Shown piece by piece: positions 6,935 to 16,299 of a stretch of DNA of 16,446 nt (position 1 is its first letter; each line of letters starts with the position of its first letter). The position numbers and the translations under genes are program-made. The notes below the pieces were generated by a model. It worked only from the letters and a program-made list of their open reading frames with translations. It had not been told where the DNA came from and made no database searches. The DNA is from Caryophanales bacterium UBA6877 (GTDB taxonomy: Bacteria > Bacillota_I > Bacilli_A > RFN20 > CAG-826), in NCBI GenBank assembly GCA_002451465.1, contig DKCJ01000005.1, positions 1 to 16,446 of the forward strand, read 5' to 3'.

Positions 6935-8746
6935 ATGAAGAAAAATAAATTAACTAAATTTTTATTTATTTTAGCCTTTCTTTTACCAATTTATTCTTGT
7001 AATACAACTAATAAAGAACCTATTAAAGATAATACTGATCTTTCTGATAATGAAAAACCTGAAAGAAGTGATAAAACTCAATTTTATTTAAAAAATAATT
7101 TTGACAATGTTTATCGAGGAATGATGCTTAATTTAAATGATTATATTGAGGTTATTCCTGGAAAAAACGAAAGTGATAGTGCTACAACTTTTGTAGCTAA
7201 AATCTTAAATGGTGAAGAAACGAAAAGTGTTGCTTATTTTTTCACTGATTCTACAAAACAAAATAAATTAGTATTGACCTCTCCTGGCGTTGTTTATCTA
7301 CAAGTTAGTGCAAATAATGAATCAATTGTTTATGAAATTAATGTAAAAGAATCAAAAACATTTGATTCTTTTAAAAGTACCCTTAATAAAACTGAGTCAA
7401 ATTATGAATTTGAGAGAATGAAATTAAATCAAGATACTAATAATCGAGATGTTTTATTAAAAGGTTATAGAGGCAATAATTATTTTTATAACGAAACTAA
7501 TAAGATTGGTTTCCTTTTATCAACTAAAGATGATAATGTTTATAACTTTAATTTAGATTCTATAAATAGTGATATTGATATCATTCTTCCTCCAGCTGGA
7601 AAAAAGAATGATTTTTTAAGTAGAGCAGTTAATTTATCTAAATTTAGTGATTCTTCTTATTGGGGTTATACAACTAATTTATCAAGAAATACTGCTTATT
7701 CAAGATATACATATATGTTTAGTGGTACAAGCGAGGAACTTGATCAATTTTTCTTTTCACTATATTACATTAATGGAGTATTTACTGTTAATGGAACTTA
7801 TTATTATCCAGCAACTGTATATTCTTATGAAAAAAATAATGAACTTTATTTTTTACCTGTCTTAATGAATTCTAGTGGAACAAGTATAGGATATCTTCCA
7901 GAAGTTAGAGTTTATAATATTGGTGGTAGTAAAGTTCCAACCCTTGATAAATATATTGATGAAATGAAAGCCCCAGTTAAACCAGATACTTCTAAATTAA
8001 TTTCTGCTTTAAATTACATAAATAATAAATTTGATTATACCGTTTCAGCTAATTCGAAAGTTTATGATAGTAAAGGAAAAGTAGTTAGTAAGATGAATCC
8101 TTATTATTCAAAATATTTTGAAGATTTTGGTTATTACCCTGAAACCTATATAACAAAAGATGCTTTTTGGGACAATAATTTTCATGGATCATGGGTTAGT
8201 GGAACTATAATTCCTGGTGGATTATTCACGGAAAATAAGAAAACATATCACTATTATGAAGTGGATGGAAAATATAAAAATGTTGGTGAATACATTATGG
8301 CTGGCTCAACAAGTTCTTCAGCTTATTGGTATGGATATCAACATATTGCAAGATTTGTGATGGCTTATGCTTATGGTAAAACGGATATTGAAAATGGTTA
8401 TCCTGAAGTTGATTTAAATAACTACACTTATAAATACTTAGGTAGTTCTGAGGCTGGTGCAAAATTAATAGCAAATACTATTTCTTTTGGTTATTTTAAT
8501 CCTTTACTTACAAACGATAAGACCTTAGTTAGATTAATTCAAAGCCAATACGCAAGTGTAACTTTTAATATTGATTATGATGATAATGGTTTAGTTATTG
8601 CTTTACATGCTAATCTTGAAATTACTTATCCAAAAACTCTTCTTCCAATAGATCAAAATTATACTTGGAAATTAGCTGTTACAGTAGATGATATTGGATC
8701 TACAAATTCAAAATTAAAGACGATTTTGAATTCAATAGTTGAATAA
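6935..8746 (+). CDS. Surface lipoprotein, first of two tandem paralogs
   Basis: A 603-residue predicted lipoprotein of unrecognised family. The signal peptide is KK-rich, then hydrophobic (9-19), ending in IYSC, so C22 is the expected lipidation site; a short charged linker follows. Residues about 50-140 look like a small beta-sandwich or Ig-like domain, with GMMLNLNDYIEVIP near the start and a PGVVYLQVSA strand near the end. The rest is rich in Tyr, Asn and Ser, with a FGYYPETYI block and a C-terminal beta region ending in VTVDDIGSTNSK. The next gene product shares these landmarks in the same order, so the two arose by duplication. It is first in a four-gene lipoprotein operon, 16 bases before the next gene. 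It should sit on the outer face of the membrane; ligand or adhesion roles are inference. Confidence 0.88.
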   Translation: MKKNKLTKFLFILAFLLPIYSCNTTNKEPIKDNTDLSDNEKPERSDKTQFYLKNNFDNVYRGMMLNLNDYIEVIPGKNESDSATTFVAKILNGEETKSVAYFFTDSTKQNKLVLTSPGVVYLQVSANNESIVYEINVKESKTFDSFKSTLNKTESNYEFERMKLNQDTNNRDVLLKGYRGNNYFYNETNKIGFLLSTKDDNVYNFNLDSINSDIDIILPPAGKKNDFLSRAVNLSKFSDSSYWGYTTNLSRNTAYSRYTYMFSGTSEELDQFFFSLYYINGVFTVNGTYYYPATVYSYEKNNELYFLPVLMNSSGTSIGYLPEVRVYNIGGSKVPTLDKYIDEMKAPVKPDTSKLISALNYINNKFDYTVSANSKVYDSKGKVVSKMNPYYSKYFEDFGYYPETYITKDAFWDNNFHGSWVSGTIIPGGLFTENKKTYHYYEVDGKYKNVGEYIMAGSTSSSAYWYGYQHIARFVMAYAYGKTDIENGYPEVDLNNYTYKYLGSSEAGAKLIANTISFGYFNPLLTNDKTLVRLIQSQYASVTFNIDYDDNGLVIALHANLEITYPKTLLPIDQNYTWKLAVTVDDIGSTNSKLKTILNSIVE

Positions 8747-8762
8747 GAAAGGAGAATAAATC

Positions 8763-10508
8763 ATGTTAAAGAAAAAAATTATATTATTTTGTCTTTTATC
8801 TTTATTAGGTTTAACTGGTTGTAATAGTAACGAAAACCCAACTAACGAAAAGTTGCCTATAGATTCTTCTTTAAAAGTTCGACATTTCGAAGTTAAAAAT
8901 TTTGAAGGGCTTATGCAAGGAGAGATTATTAATCTTAGTGATTATGTTGAAGTCGTTCCTAGCATTTATGAAACGAATAATAGTGGAAGTGATTTAGATT
9001 TTGATTATGAAATTTTGTCTCCTGAAGATGAAGAACCATTAGTTGAAAGTTATACGCCTTCTAATTCGTTACCTTCTTTAAAGAAAAGTAAATATCTAGC
9101 GTTAAATAGACCTGGTCAAGCTGTTATAAAACTTACAAGTGAAGGCAGTTATAAAGTTATGACTTTTAATATTGCGGCCAATCCTTCTTATGAAACATTA
9201 GTTAATTATTTTGAAAATAATTCTTTTACTAATTATACAATTGCTAAAGGATTTGAGTTAAGTGCTAGTGGAGAAGCTGTATCAATAAAACCAAATAATA
9301 CATTTTATAAAGGTGAAAATTTTATGTTTGATGCTACTTTGCATCAAGGCTTATCGGCAAATAAAGATGGAAATATTTATTATTTCTTTGCTAATTCATT
9401 AGATTCTGAATTTAAATTTTTACCTTATGGAAAAGATGAAGACAAAATTGAAAAGAAAAATCGTTTTAATGCAAGTTATCCTTCTTTATCTCTTCTTTTT
9501 AATTCAAAAAGTCTTACTTATAATCCATTAATCGAAAGATTATATGGTGAGGATTATAAATTTGTATTAGGGTATTCAACTCAAAATTCAAAATTATTTG
9601 ATTCAGCCTTAAGAAATTTAGGACTTACAAGAACAAGGAGTATGAATAATGAAACTGTATTTACTTATTTTATTGTTCCAGTTTTAAAAAATGATTCTAT
9701 TTCTTTTTATACAATAAGTATGGGAGCTACTTCATATAAAAGATATTTTGAAGGTCCTTATAAATTAATTGATGTTGGTACTACTAGTAATAAAAAGTTA
9801 GATGAATTCTATAATAGTAAAGGTTATACGTATTTAACAAATAGCGAATTAGTAAACTTTACTTCAATTAATTCATTTACTGCCTCTGGAAAAGCTTTAT
9901 TAAAAGATATGAATGGCAATGAAGTTAAAGAAATCCCTGATATATTCCAAAATGAAATTGCATTAGGAGAGACATTAACAAAAGTTACGAATAATGCTTT
10001 TGAATCAAATCAAGCTCAATATATTGATGATAGTTTAGGTTTATCACACGTTATCTTTAAAAATAATGATAATCATATAAGTTATTATGATGCTTCAAAA
10101 ACTACACCAATATTAAAAGGTACATATGGAAAAGGGAATGATTGGAAGGAAGAGTCAAATATTGGGGTTTATTCAACTATATTTGATTCTACTACCCTCT
10201 TTACAAGTGCTAATTATTTAAAGCTTGATGAGGATAAATATAGAGTAGCTACTTATAAAGATGATTTTGGTTACTACCCAATTGAATATTTAATGGGTGG
10301 GTTAAATGGTGCTAGAAATATTACTAATGATAGTTTGTTTTATTATTATAGTGTATATTCCTACTTAGATCTTAATATATCCTCAAACTGGAAGGATGAT
10401 GGATTTAGTGGTGAAATACACGAATATGTTATAGCTGATGAAATTTATTATGAATATGTCTTCTCATTTGAGATTAAAGACATTAATAATACGATGATTA
10501 ATATTTAA
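8763..10508 (+). CDS. Surface lipoprotein, second of two tandem paralogs
   Basis: A 581-residue predicted lipoprotein with a textbook signal peptide and lipobox LTGC (C20). Residues about 40-140 repeat the first paralog's N-terminal domain: GEIINLSDYVEVVP matches GMMLNLNDYIEVIP, and RPGQAVIKL matches the SPGVVYLQV strand. A KDMNGNEVKEI segment matches YDSKGKVVSKM, DDFGYYPIEYL matches EDFGYYPETYI, and the C-terminus FEIKDINNT matches VTVDDIGST. Compared with its paralog it carries extra sequence before the FGYYP block and lacks much of the Tyr-rich stretch after it, so insertion or loss has followed duplication. The SD GAAAGGAG (8747-8754) is eight bases from the ATG. The next gene starts 18 bases after the stop. 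No enzyme motif is visible; family and function are unknown. Confidence 0.88.
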   Translation: MLKKKIILFCLLSLLGLTGCNSNENPTNEKLPIDSSLKVRHFEVKNFEGLMQGEIINLSDYVEVVPSIYETNNSGSDLDFDYEILSPEDEEPLVESYTPSNSLPSLKKSKYLALNRPGQAVIKLTSEGSYKVMTFNIAANPSYETLVNYFENNSFTNYTIAKGFELSASGEAVSIKPNNTFYKGENFMFDATLHQGLSANKDGNIYYFFANSLDSEFKFLPYGKDEDKIEKKNRFNASYPSLSLLFNSKSLTYNPLIERLYGEDYKFVLGYSTQNSKLFDSALRNLGLTRTRSMNNETVFTYFIVPVLKNDSISFYTISMGATSYKRYFEGPYKLIDVGTTSNKKLDEFYNSKGYTYLTNSELVNFTSINSFTASGKALLKDMNGNEVKEIPDIFQNEIALGETLTKVTNNAFESNQAQYIDDSLGLSHVIFKNNDNHISYYDASKTTPILKGTYGKGNDWKEESNIGVYSTIFDSTTLFTSANYLKLDEDKYRVATYKDDFGYYPIEYLMGGLNGARNITNDSLFYYYSVYSYLDLNISSNWKDDGFSGEIHEYVIADEIYYEYVFSFEIKDINNTMINI

Positions 10509-10526
10509 GAAAGGAATTTATGTATT

Positions 10527-13500
10527 ATGAAAAAATCTTGTAAATTATTGATGTTAGTTGCTTTATTAGGTGTTGCTGGTTTAACTGGTTGTGAGCCAAA
10601 AGATGATACTCCAGTTGTTGAACCAATTACTAAAAAGATCTTTGAAGTTAGTAAAGAACCAAAAGATAAGACTTTTATTCAAGGTGATTTATTTTCACTT
10701 GAAGGTTTTACATTTGTAAAATACACCGAAACCGATGGTAAAAAGAGTAGTCCTATAGAAGTATCATCATCTGAATATACTTCTTCAATTGCCGTAGGTG
10801 ATCCTTTAAATGTTGTTACAGATGATTTAAAAGTTACTTTAACAATGGTAGAAGAAGGATATAACAGTTTAACTTTAGACTTTGTTGTTAAAGCTCCTAC
10901 CACATATGCGGTTACTTTTAAAAATGAAGATGGAACTGTTTATGAAGCAACTTCATTTAAAGAAAATGAACAATTAGTTTATGAAGGAGAAACTCCTAGT
11001 AAAGCTCCATCTGATAATGGAGAATATTATACTTTTGATTATTGGTATGTTGAGGGTGATGAAGCCAAAAGACCTGTTGATCTTTCTACATATAAATTAA
11101 AAGCCGATACAACATTTGTTGCGCATTTTAGTGTAAGTACCTCAGTTTTTAGTGAAAACGGGTTAAAATACATGATTAATAATGGAGGTAAGAGTCTTAC
11201 AGTTATTGGTCTTGCTGATAAAAATTATGATACTGAAATTATAATTCCTGATATAGCTTCAGATAATCTTCCAGTTACTGCAATTGGTAGAGAAGCATTT
11301 TTCTACAATACAAATATAACTACTGTTACTATTGGTAGTAATGTCGTTGAAATTGCTGTTAGCGCATTTGAAGAAACTAGTTATTTAAGTACTATTAAAT
11401 TTAGCGAAAACTCAAAAATTGAAAGAATTTCTGATTACGCCTTTAAAGATAGTGGGCTTAATGAATTTAGCGCCCCTAAATCCCTTAAGTATATTGGAAA
11501 AGATGTGTTTGCCTCTAACTATAGTTTAACTACATTAACTTTAAATGAAGGTCTTTTAAGTATTGGTGATGAAGCTTTCTATGGTACTGCAATTACTTCA
11601 TTTAAATTACCAACTAGTGTTGTTAATTTAGGAACTGGTATTTTAGTTGGTACTGATTCTCTTGCATCTCTTGACTTAGGACTTTCTAATTTAGATTTTA
11701 ATTATGTAAGTTTATTTGGAACAGATGAAGCTCAAGCATTAACTACTTATATTGTTTCTAGTGATAATACCAAATATACTGTAGAAAATGGTGTTTTATA
11801 TAGTAAAGATAAGAAAATTTTATATAGTGTCCCAAGTAAAGCTTATCTTGATAATAATGAAGAAGAAAAATTAAAAGAGTTTGTAATTAGTGATTCTGTT
11901 GAAACATTAGCTGATTATGCTTTCTTCTATGATCAAGGATATTCAAAAGTTACTTTTGGTGCTAACTTAAAGAAAGTTGGAAAATATGTATTCTCTAACG
12001 CTGTTAAGATTCAATCATTTGTCTTTAATGATAAACTTGAAGTAATCGATGATTATGGTTTTAGTGGCTTAAGATATGGTTTAAGTGAACAAAAAGAGAT
12101 TGTTCTTCCTGATAGTGTAAAATCTGTTGGTGATTATGCTTTCCAAAATGCTAAAAACTTAACTTCCTTTACATTTGGTGCAGGTATTGAAAAAATTGGT
12201 CAAAACGTTTTTGATGGCTGTTCAAATTTAAATGATAATATTCATTTCTCCGAAAACGGAAATATTAAAAAGGATAGCGATGGTGCAGTATATAATAAAG
12301 ATAAGACTGAAGTATTCTTCTATTTTAGAGATGATTCTTTAACTTCATATGTACTTCCAAGTACCGTAACAACTGTTAATGCCTCAGTTTTTTCTAACGC
12401 AAGTAATTTAACTGAATTTACTGTTTCAGAAAATAGTGCTTTAAAAACAATAGGTAATAGCGCATTCTCAGGAATTAGTAACGTTTCTTCAAGCATTAAA
12501 CTTCCTGAAACTTTAACTTATATTGGTGATGAGGCTTTCTATGGTGCGTATAGCCTTTTAGGAATTAACGTTCCATCAAAGCTTGAATATCTTGGAAACG
12601 ATGCATTTAATGGCTTAACATCGGCTAACTTTGGTGAAGAAGTTGTCTTACCTGAAACACTTAAGTATGTTGGAAGTAATGCTTTTGCTGGAGATGAATT
12701 AATCAGCAAGGTTACTATTAATAATGATAGTGTTAGTGAAGGTGAATTTAGTGACGTAACTGGTCTTACATCAGTTACTTTAAATTCTAAAATCACTTCT
12801 ATTGCTAATGATGCATTTACTGGTGCTTCTTCGCTTAGTACACTTAATTTAAATGGTGCATCAATAACAAGCGTTGGTGAAAGTGCTTTTGAAGACGCTC
12901 CACTTACTAGTTTTGATTTTACTAAGTTAACTAGTATTGGTGATGATGCTTTTAATGGAAATCATTTTAGTGAAGTTGTTTTACCAGAAACTTTAGTTAG
13001 TTTAGGAAGTGGTGCTTTATCTAATTCATCAACTTTAAGTAAAGTAACGATTAATGCATCTTTAACCTTTATTCCTGATAGCTTATTTGAAGATGATGAA
13101 GCTCTTAGTGAAGTGAATATTCCAACTACGGTTACAGAAATTGGCGAATCCTCATTTACTGGAACAAAATTAACATCTGTCACTCTTCCTGAAGGATTAA
13201 CTAAAATTGGTAGAAATGCTTTTAAAAATTGTTCAAGTCTTACAAGTATTAATATTCCTTCATCATTAAATAATGTTGGGAGCGATGCATTTAGTGGAAC
13301 AGCTTTAACTGGAACCCTTGTACTTTCTGAAACACTTACAACTATGAATGGTGCTTGGTTTAAAGGCACAGGATATACTTCTCTTGTTGTTAATGGTAAG
13401 TTTGATGTTAGTAGAAGTCCTTTCAGACAAATGGAAGAACTTCAAACCATTGAATTTAAAAATGGAATAATGGCTAATGAAAATGATTCAACAACCTTTG

Positions 13501-14033
13501 AAACTCGTTCTTTTGAAGGCGATAAAGCTTTAACTTCAATAAATTGGGGTGGAACGGTAATTAATTCGATTTCGCAAAGTGCTTTCAAAAATTGTGAAAG
13601 TATAACTTATGAAGGATTAGGTTTTGATACTTCAAAAGTTACATCTATTGATTATTATGCTTTCCAAAATGCTAAGAAATTGACTCAATTTACCTTCTCT
13701 ACTGATGCTTCATTTACAGAAATTTATGATAATGCATTCGATGGTTCTGGATTAACTTCAGTTTACCTTCCAGAAAATATTGCAACAGTTGGTGAAGATG
13801 CCTTCTCAAATTGCGAAAATTTAACAAGTTTAACAATCAAGAACCCAGAGATTGATCTTTATACATATGATGAAGATTGGTGCTACACATTTGAAAATTG
13901 TAACAATTTAAAATCTGTTACATTTTATGGAACAATTGAACAAGCTAAGAAAGCTTTAACTGGAAGTGGACTTGTTAATGGTTGTGTTGTTACATGTACT
14001 GATGGTAGCTATACTGTTGAAGAAATTGCTTAA
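10527..14033 (+). CDS. BspA-like leucine-rich-repeat surface lipoprotein
   Basis: A 1168-residue lipoprotein with signal peptide and lipobox LTGC (C22). A bacterial Ig-like domain lies at about 38-124 and an InlB-like beta repeat at about 126-204, with YAVTFKNEDGTVYE at its start and FDYWYVEGD inside. From about 250 to 1130 there are roughly 28 BspA-type (LRR_5) repeats of 21-25 residues, each with a G-x-x-AF core such as IGDEAFYG, IGRNAFKNC or VGEDAFSNC. Two longer spacers (about 412-438 and 572-602) contain the GVLYSKDK and GAVYNKDK motifs found in BspA proteins. Such repeats form an extended solenoid; known relatives bind host or matrix proteins. The SD GAAAGGAA (10509-10516) is ten bases from the ATG; the ATG at 10520 stops after seven codons. 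Being lipid-anchored rather than LPxTG-anchored suits a wall-poor or lipoprotein-heavy surface. The ligand is unknown. Confidence 0.92.
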   Translation: MKKSCKLLMLVALLGVAGLTGCEPKDDTPVVEPITKKIFEVSKEPKDKTFIQGDLFSLEGFTFVKYTETDGKKSSPIEVSSSEYTSSIAVGDPLNVVTDDLKVTLTMVEEGYNSLTLDFVVKAPTTYAVTFKNEDGTVYEATSFKENEQLVYEGETPSKAPSDNGEYYTFDYWYVEGDEAKRPVDLSTYKLKADTTFVAHFSVSTSVFSENGLKYMINNGGKSLTVIGLADKNYDTEIIIPDIASDNLPVTAIGREAFFYNTNITTVTIGSNVVEIAVSAFEETSYLSTIKFSENSKIERISDYAFKDSGLNEFSAPKSLKYIGKDVFASNYSLTTLTLNEGLLSIGDEAFYGTAITSFKLPTSVVNLGTGILVGTDSLASLDLGLSNLDFNYVSLFGTDEAQALTTYIVSSDNTKYTVENGVLYSKDKKILYSVPSKAYLDNNEEEKLKEFVISDSVETLADYAFFYDQGYSKVTFGANLKKVGKYVFSNAVKIQSFVFNDKLEVIDDYGFSGLRYGLSEQKEIVLPDSVKSVGDYAFQNAKNLTSFTFGAGIEKIGQNVFDGCSNLNDNIHFSENGNIKKDSDGAVYNKDKTEVFFYFRDDSLTSYVLPSTVTTVNASVFSNASNLTEFTVSENSALKTIGNSAFSGISNVSSSIKLPETLTYIGDEAFYGAYSLLGINVPSKLEYLGNDAFNGLTSANFGEEVVLPETLKYVGSNAFAGDELISKVTINNDSVSEGEFSDVTGLTSVTLNSKITSIANDAFTGASSLSTLNLNGASITSVGESAFEDAPLTSFDFTKLTSIGDDAFNGNHFSEVVLPETLVSLGSGALSNSSTLSKVTINASLTFIPDSLFEDDEALSEVNIPTTVTEIGESSFTGTKLTSVTLPEGLTKIGRNAFKNCSSLTSINIPSSLNNVGSDAFSGTALTGTLVLSETLTTMNGAWFKGTGYTSLVVNGKFDVSRSPFRQMEELQTIEFKNGIMANENDSTTFETRSFEGDKALTSINWGGTVINSISQSAFKNCESITYEGLGFDTSKVTSIDYYAFQNAKKLTQFTFSTDASFTEIYDNAFDGSGLTSVYLPENIATVGEDAFSNCENLTSLTIKNPEIDLYTYDEDWCYTFENCNNLKSVTFYGTIEQAKKALTGSGLVNGCVVTCTDGSYTVEEIA

Positions 14034-14077
14034 TAATTAATAAATTGTTTAGTTTTTTGTTTTAGATAAGGTGTTTT

Positions 14078-16261
14078 ATGAAATTTAAAAAGGTTTTATA
14101 TTCGTTATTAGTAGTTCCATTACTACCCCTAGTTGGTTGCACTAATAAAGAAAGTGATTCAATATATGTTAAGTTTCATACAATGGATTCTAAAGATAGT
14201 GTAATTAATGTAGATCTTAAAAAAGGTCAAAGAGTTAGTGATATTTTAGAATCTAATAATGAGCTTAAAAATAATTTAGATAAAGTAACCTCTAAAGATG
14301 GGGACGAAACTTTTGACTTTTGGTATCTTAGTAAAGACAGCGCTTTAAATTTAGATGTAGGCGAGGATAATCGAAATATTTTTACTTATGAAATTCCTCT
14401 TTATTCATCAATTGACGTTTATGCTGGTTTTTATGTTTCTTCATATAAAGAAGATATTGAAAATCATATAAGTTATTATCTAGGTTCGTATCAATATAAT
14501 GATATTTCTCCAATTCCATATATAAAAACTTTAAATGAGCCAACGATTGAATATGGTGATAATAGTTCAGTTGCTAATTCTTTTACATATAATGGAATAG
14601 TTAAGACTAAATACGATTATTATGTTGATTCTTTGATTAATGAATATGGATTTAACAAAATAAGTGAAACATCTTATATTGACAAACTAAATGTTTATAC
14701 ACTTAATTTAGATTATAAAGAAGAGAATAAAACTTTAAATTTGTCTTATAGTTTTAACGATAAAGAAGATGAGTTTCCAGCTAATTTTTTCTCTTCTAGT
14801 TTCTTTGCATTAGATACTAGAAGTTTAATTAATGATAATTCGTTTATATTAAGTGAGAATTCAAAAGATGAAAAATTTATCCATAAATCTTATATAGATG
14901 GTGATATCAGAGAAAAGAAAATATACTATATCCCAAAATCAGATGATGAAAATCCAACATATAGTTTTTTATCATACCTTTCTAACTATAAAGATGTTTT
15001 TACATTATATGAAGATAGTAATAACAAGCCATTATACATAGAAGATTCAACAATGTCTGTTAAAATTACGGCCAATATTGTTGATAATTTATCTTTAGAA
15101 GAAGAAAAAATAGGTATTAAAAAGGGAATGGTTGAAGTAACTATTGAAGATAGTGCAACTTATACATTAGATATGGATTCTTTTAACGATATCTATAGTA
15201 GGGTATATCCTTCAGCTTTTAATCCTGATGTTTTTGGGGAGATTCCTGGAATTAATGTTTATGGAACTATCTTAAGAGGAACTTTATCTAATATTAAAGT
15301 TGCTGGTTATTATGCTTCTGGCCTAAATGAAGACATATTAGAGGCTTATTTAAAAACTTTAAACAATAAAGGTTATAGAGGTGTTTTAGTAGAAGATGAT
15401 GATGGTGCACTTCAATTTATTTACAACTCGCGAAATAGTGAATATGGAATGGTTTTAAATTATTATTCCAAAAATAATATAACTGGTTTATTTAAAGATT
15501 ATATTTCTGTATTTTATTATGAACAAGATAGCGTTAATGAGGAATTAAGTAATTGGTTTAAAAAAAGTAACGAAGGTGGTGGTGATATTTATAATATTCC
15601 TGAAATAGAAACTGATGGATATTATACTTCTGGATATTATACTTCTAATGATTCATCACTTGGTTATACGCATTACTATAGAGCAAGTAATCTTGATGAA
15701 GACTATGTATCTAAGTATGAAGAAAAATTAGAAAAAACCAATAAGTGGACGAAAAACGAAGAATATACAAATAGTTTAGGTTACCCAGTTTACGTTAGTA
15801 ATGATGGATATTATGTTTTAGGTATTATTTACTCAAAAGAAAATAAAACGCTAACTATCGAACTTAATTATAATGGTTTTAAAATTGTAAGTGATACAAA
15901 AGATATTTATCCATTTATTAAAGATAGGCTATCTGCTAGTAATGCTTTTAGAATCCCTGATTTATCTAATTTAGTTGATGGGAAAAATAAAGAAGTTAGT
16001 GTTTCTCAATACTATACAGGAAATGATCATCGTGTATTTATTTCAATTCCTTATTCTGATGAGACTTCTTTAAATAAAGCCTATGAAGAATATCTTAATG
16101 CTTTAAATAGCGATGTAGTGAATTGGTCTTATGCTGGAGAAAATTCAAGCGGATCTATTAAGTTTTATAACTATAAGGATGGGGCAATATTCGCCTATTC
16201 TTATATTTCAACTTTAAGTGATGGAAGCTATTCTCTTACTTTAGCTTTTTATAGAAAATAA
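14078..16261 (+). CDS. Modular surface lipoprotein with InlB-like domain
   Basis: A 727-residue lipoprotein with lipobox LVGC (C21). Residues about 29-118 resemble the InlB-like repeat of the preceding gene product, including FDFWYLSKD and the final VYAGF strand. The rest appears to consist of about five ~120-residue modules beginning near residues 145, 265, 388, 506 and 625. Four open with an IP motif (PIPYI, EIPGI, NIPEI, RIPDL). A helix with Y-x(2,3)-L spacing and one or two final beta strands follow, for example LTIELNYNG and LTLAFYRK; the second module is the most divergent. I do not recognise this module as a named family. The SD AAGGTG (14068-14073) is four bases from the ATG, and the 44-base gap before it holds no hairpin, so the gene belongs to the operon. 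It ends just before a strong terminator. Extracellular location is well supported; function is unknown. Confidence 0.87.
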   Translation: MKFKKVLYSLLVVPLLPLVGCTNKESDSIYVKFHTMDSKDSVINVDLKKGQRVSDILESNNELKNNLDKVTSKDGDETFDFWYLSKDSALNLDVGEDNRNIFTYEIPLYSSIDVYAGFYVSSYKEDIENHISYYLGSYQYNDISPIPYIKTLNEPTIEYGDNSSVANSFTYNGIVKTKYDYYVDSLINEYGFNKISETSYIDKLNVYTLNLDYKEENKTLNLSYSFNDKEDEFPANFFSSSFFALDTRSLINDNSFILSENSKDEKFIHKSYIDGDIREKKIYYIPKSDDENPTYSFLSYLSNYKDVFTLYEDSNNKPLYIEDSTMSVKITANIVDNLSLEEEKIGIKKGMVEVTIEDSATYTLDMDSFNDIYSRVYPSAFNPDVFGEIPGINVYGTILRGTLSNIKVAGYYASGLNEDILEAYLKTLNNKGYRGVLVEDDDGALQFIYNSRNSEYGMVLNYYSKNNITGLFKDYISVFYYEQDSVNEELSNWFKKSNEGGGDIYNIPEIETDGYYTSGYYTSNDSSLGYTHYYRASNLDEDYVSKYEEKLEKTNKWTKNEEYTNSLGYPVYVSNDGYYVLGIIYSKENKTLTIELNYNGFKIVSDTKDIYPFIKDRLSASNAFRIPDLSNLVDGKNKEVSVSQYYTGNDHRVFISIPYSDETSLNKAYEEYLNALNSDVVNWSYAGENSSGSIKFYNYKDGAIFAYSYISTLSDGSYSLTLAFYRK

Positions 16262-16267
16262 ATTTTG

Positions 16268-16299
16268 AATTACCTCTAAATTCTAGGGGTAATTTTTTT
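16268..16299 (+). terminator. Rho-independent terminator of the lipoprotein operon
   Basis: AATTACCTCTA (16268-16278) pairs with TAGGGGTAATT (16284-16294), 11 pairs with one T-G wobble, around a five-base loop. The T tract runs on to 16299. It begins six bases after the stop codon of the last lipoprotein gene. Confidence 0.85.

Noticed and set aside
6927..6938. A three-codon frame (ATG TAT AGA TGA) overlapping the first lipoprotein start
   Set aside because: Its ATG abuts the SD with no spacing, so it cannot be initiated from it, whereas the ATG at 6935 has an ideal eight-base spacing and a signal peptide.
12962..13369. A 135-codon antisense frame within the BspA-like gene (similar shorter ones at 10679-10903 and 12539-12796)
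   Set aside because: These arise from the repetitive coding sequence on the other strand; they lack ribosome sites and recognisable protein features.
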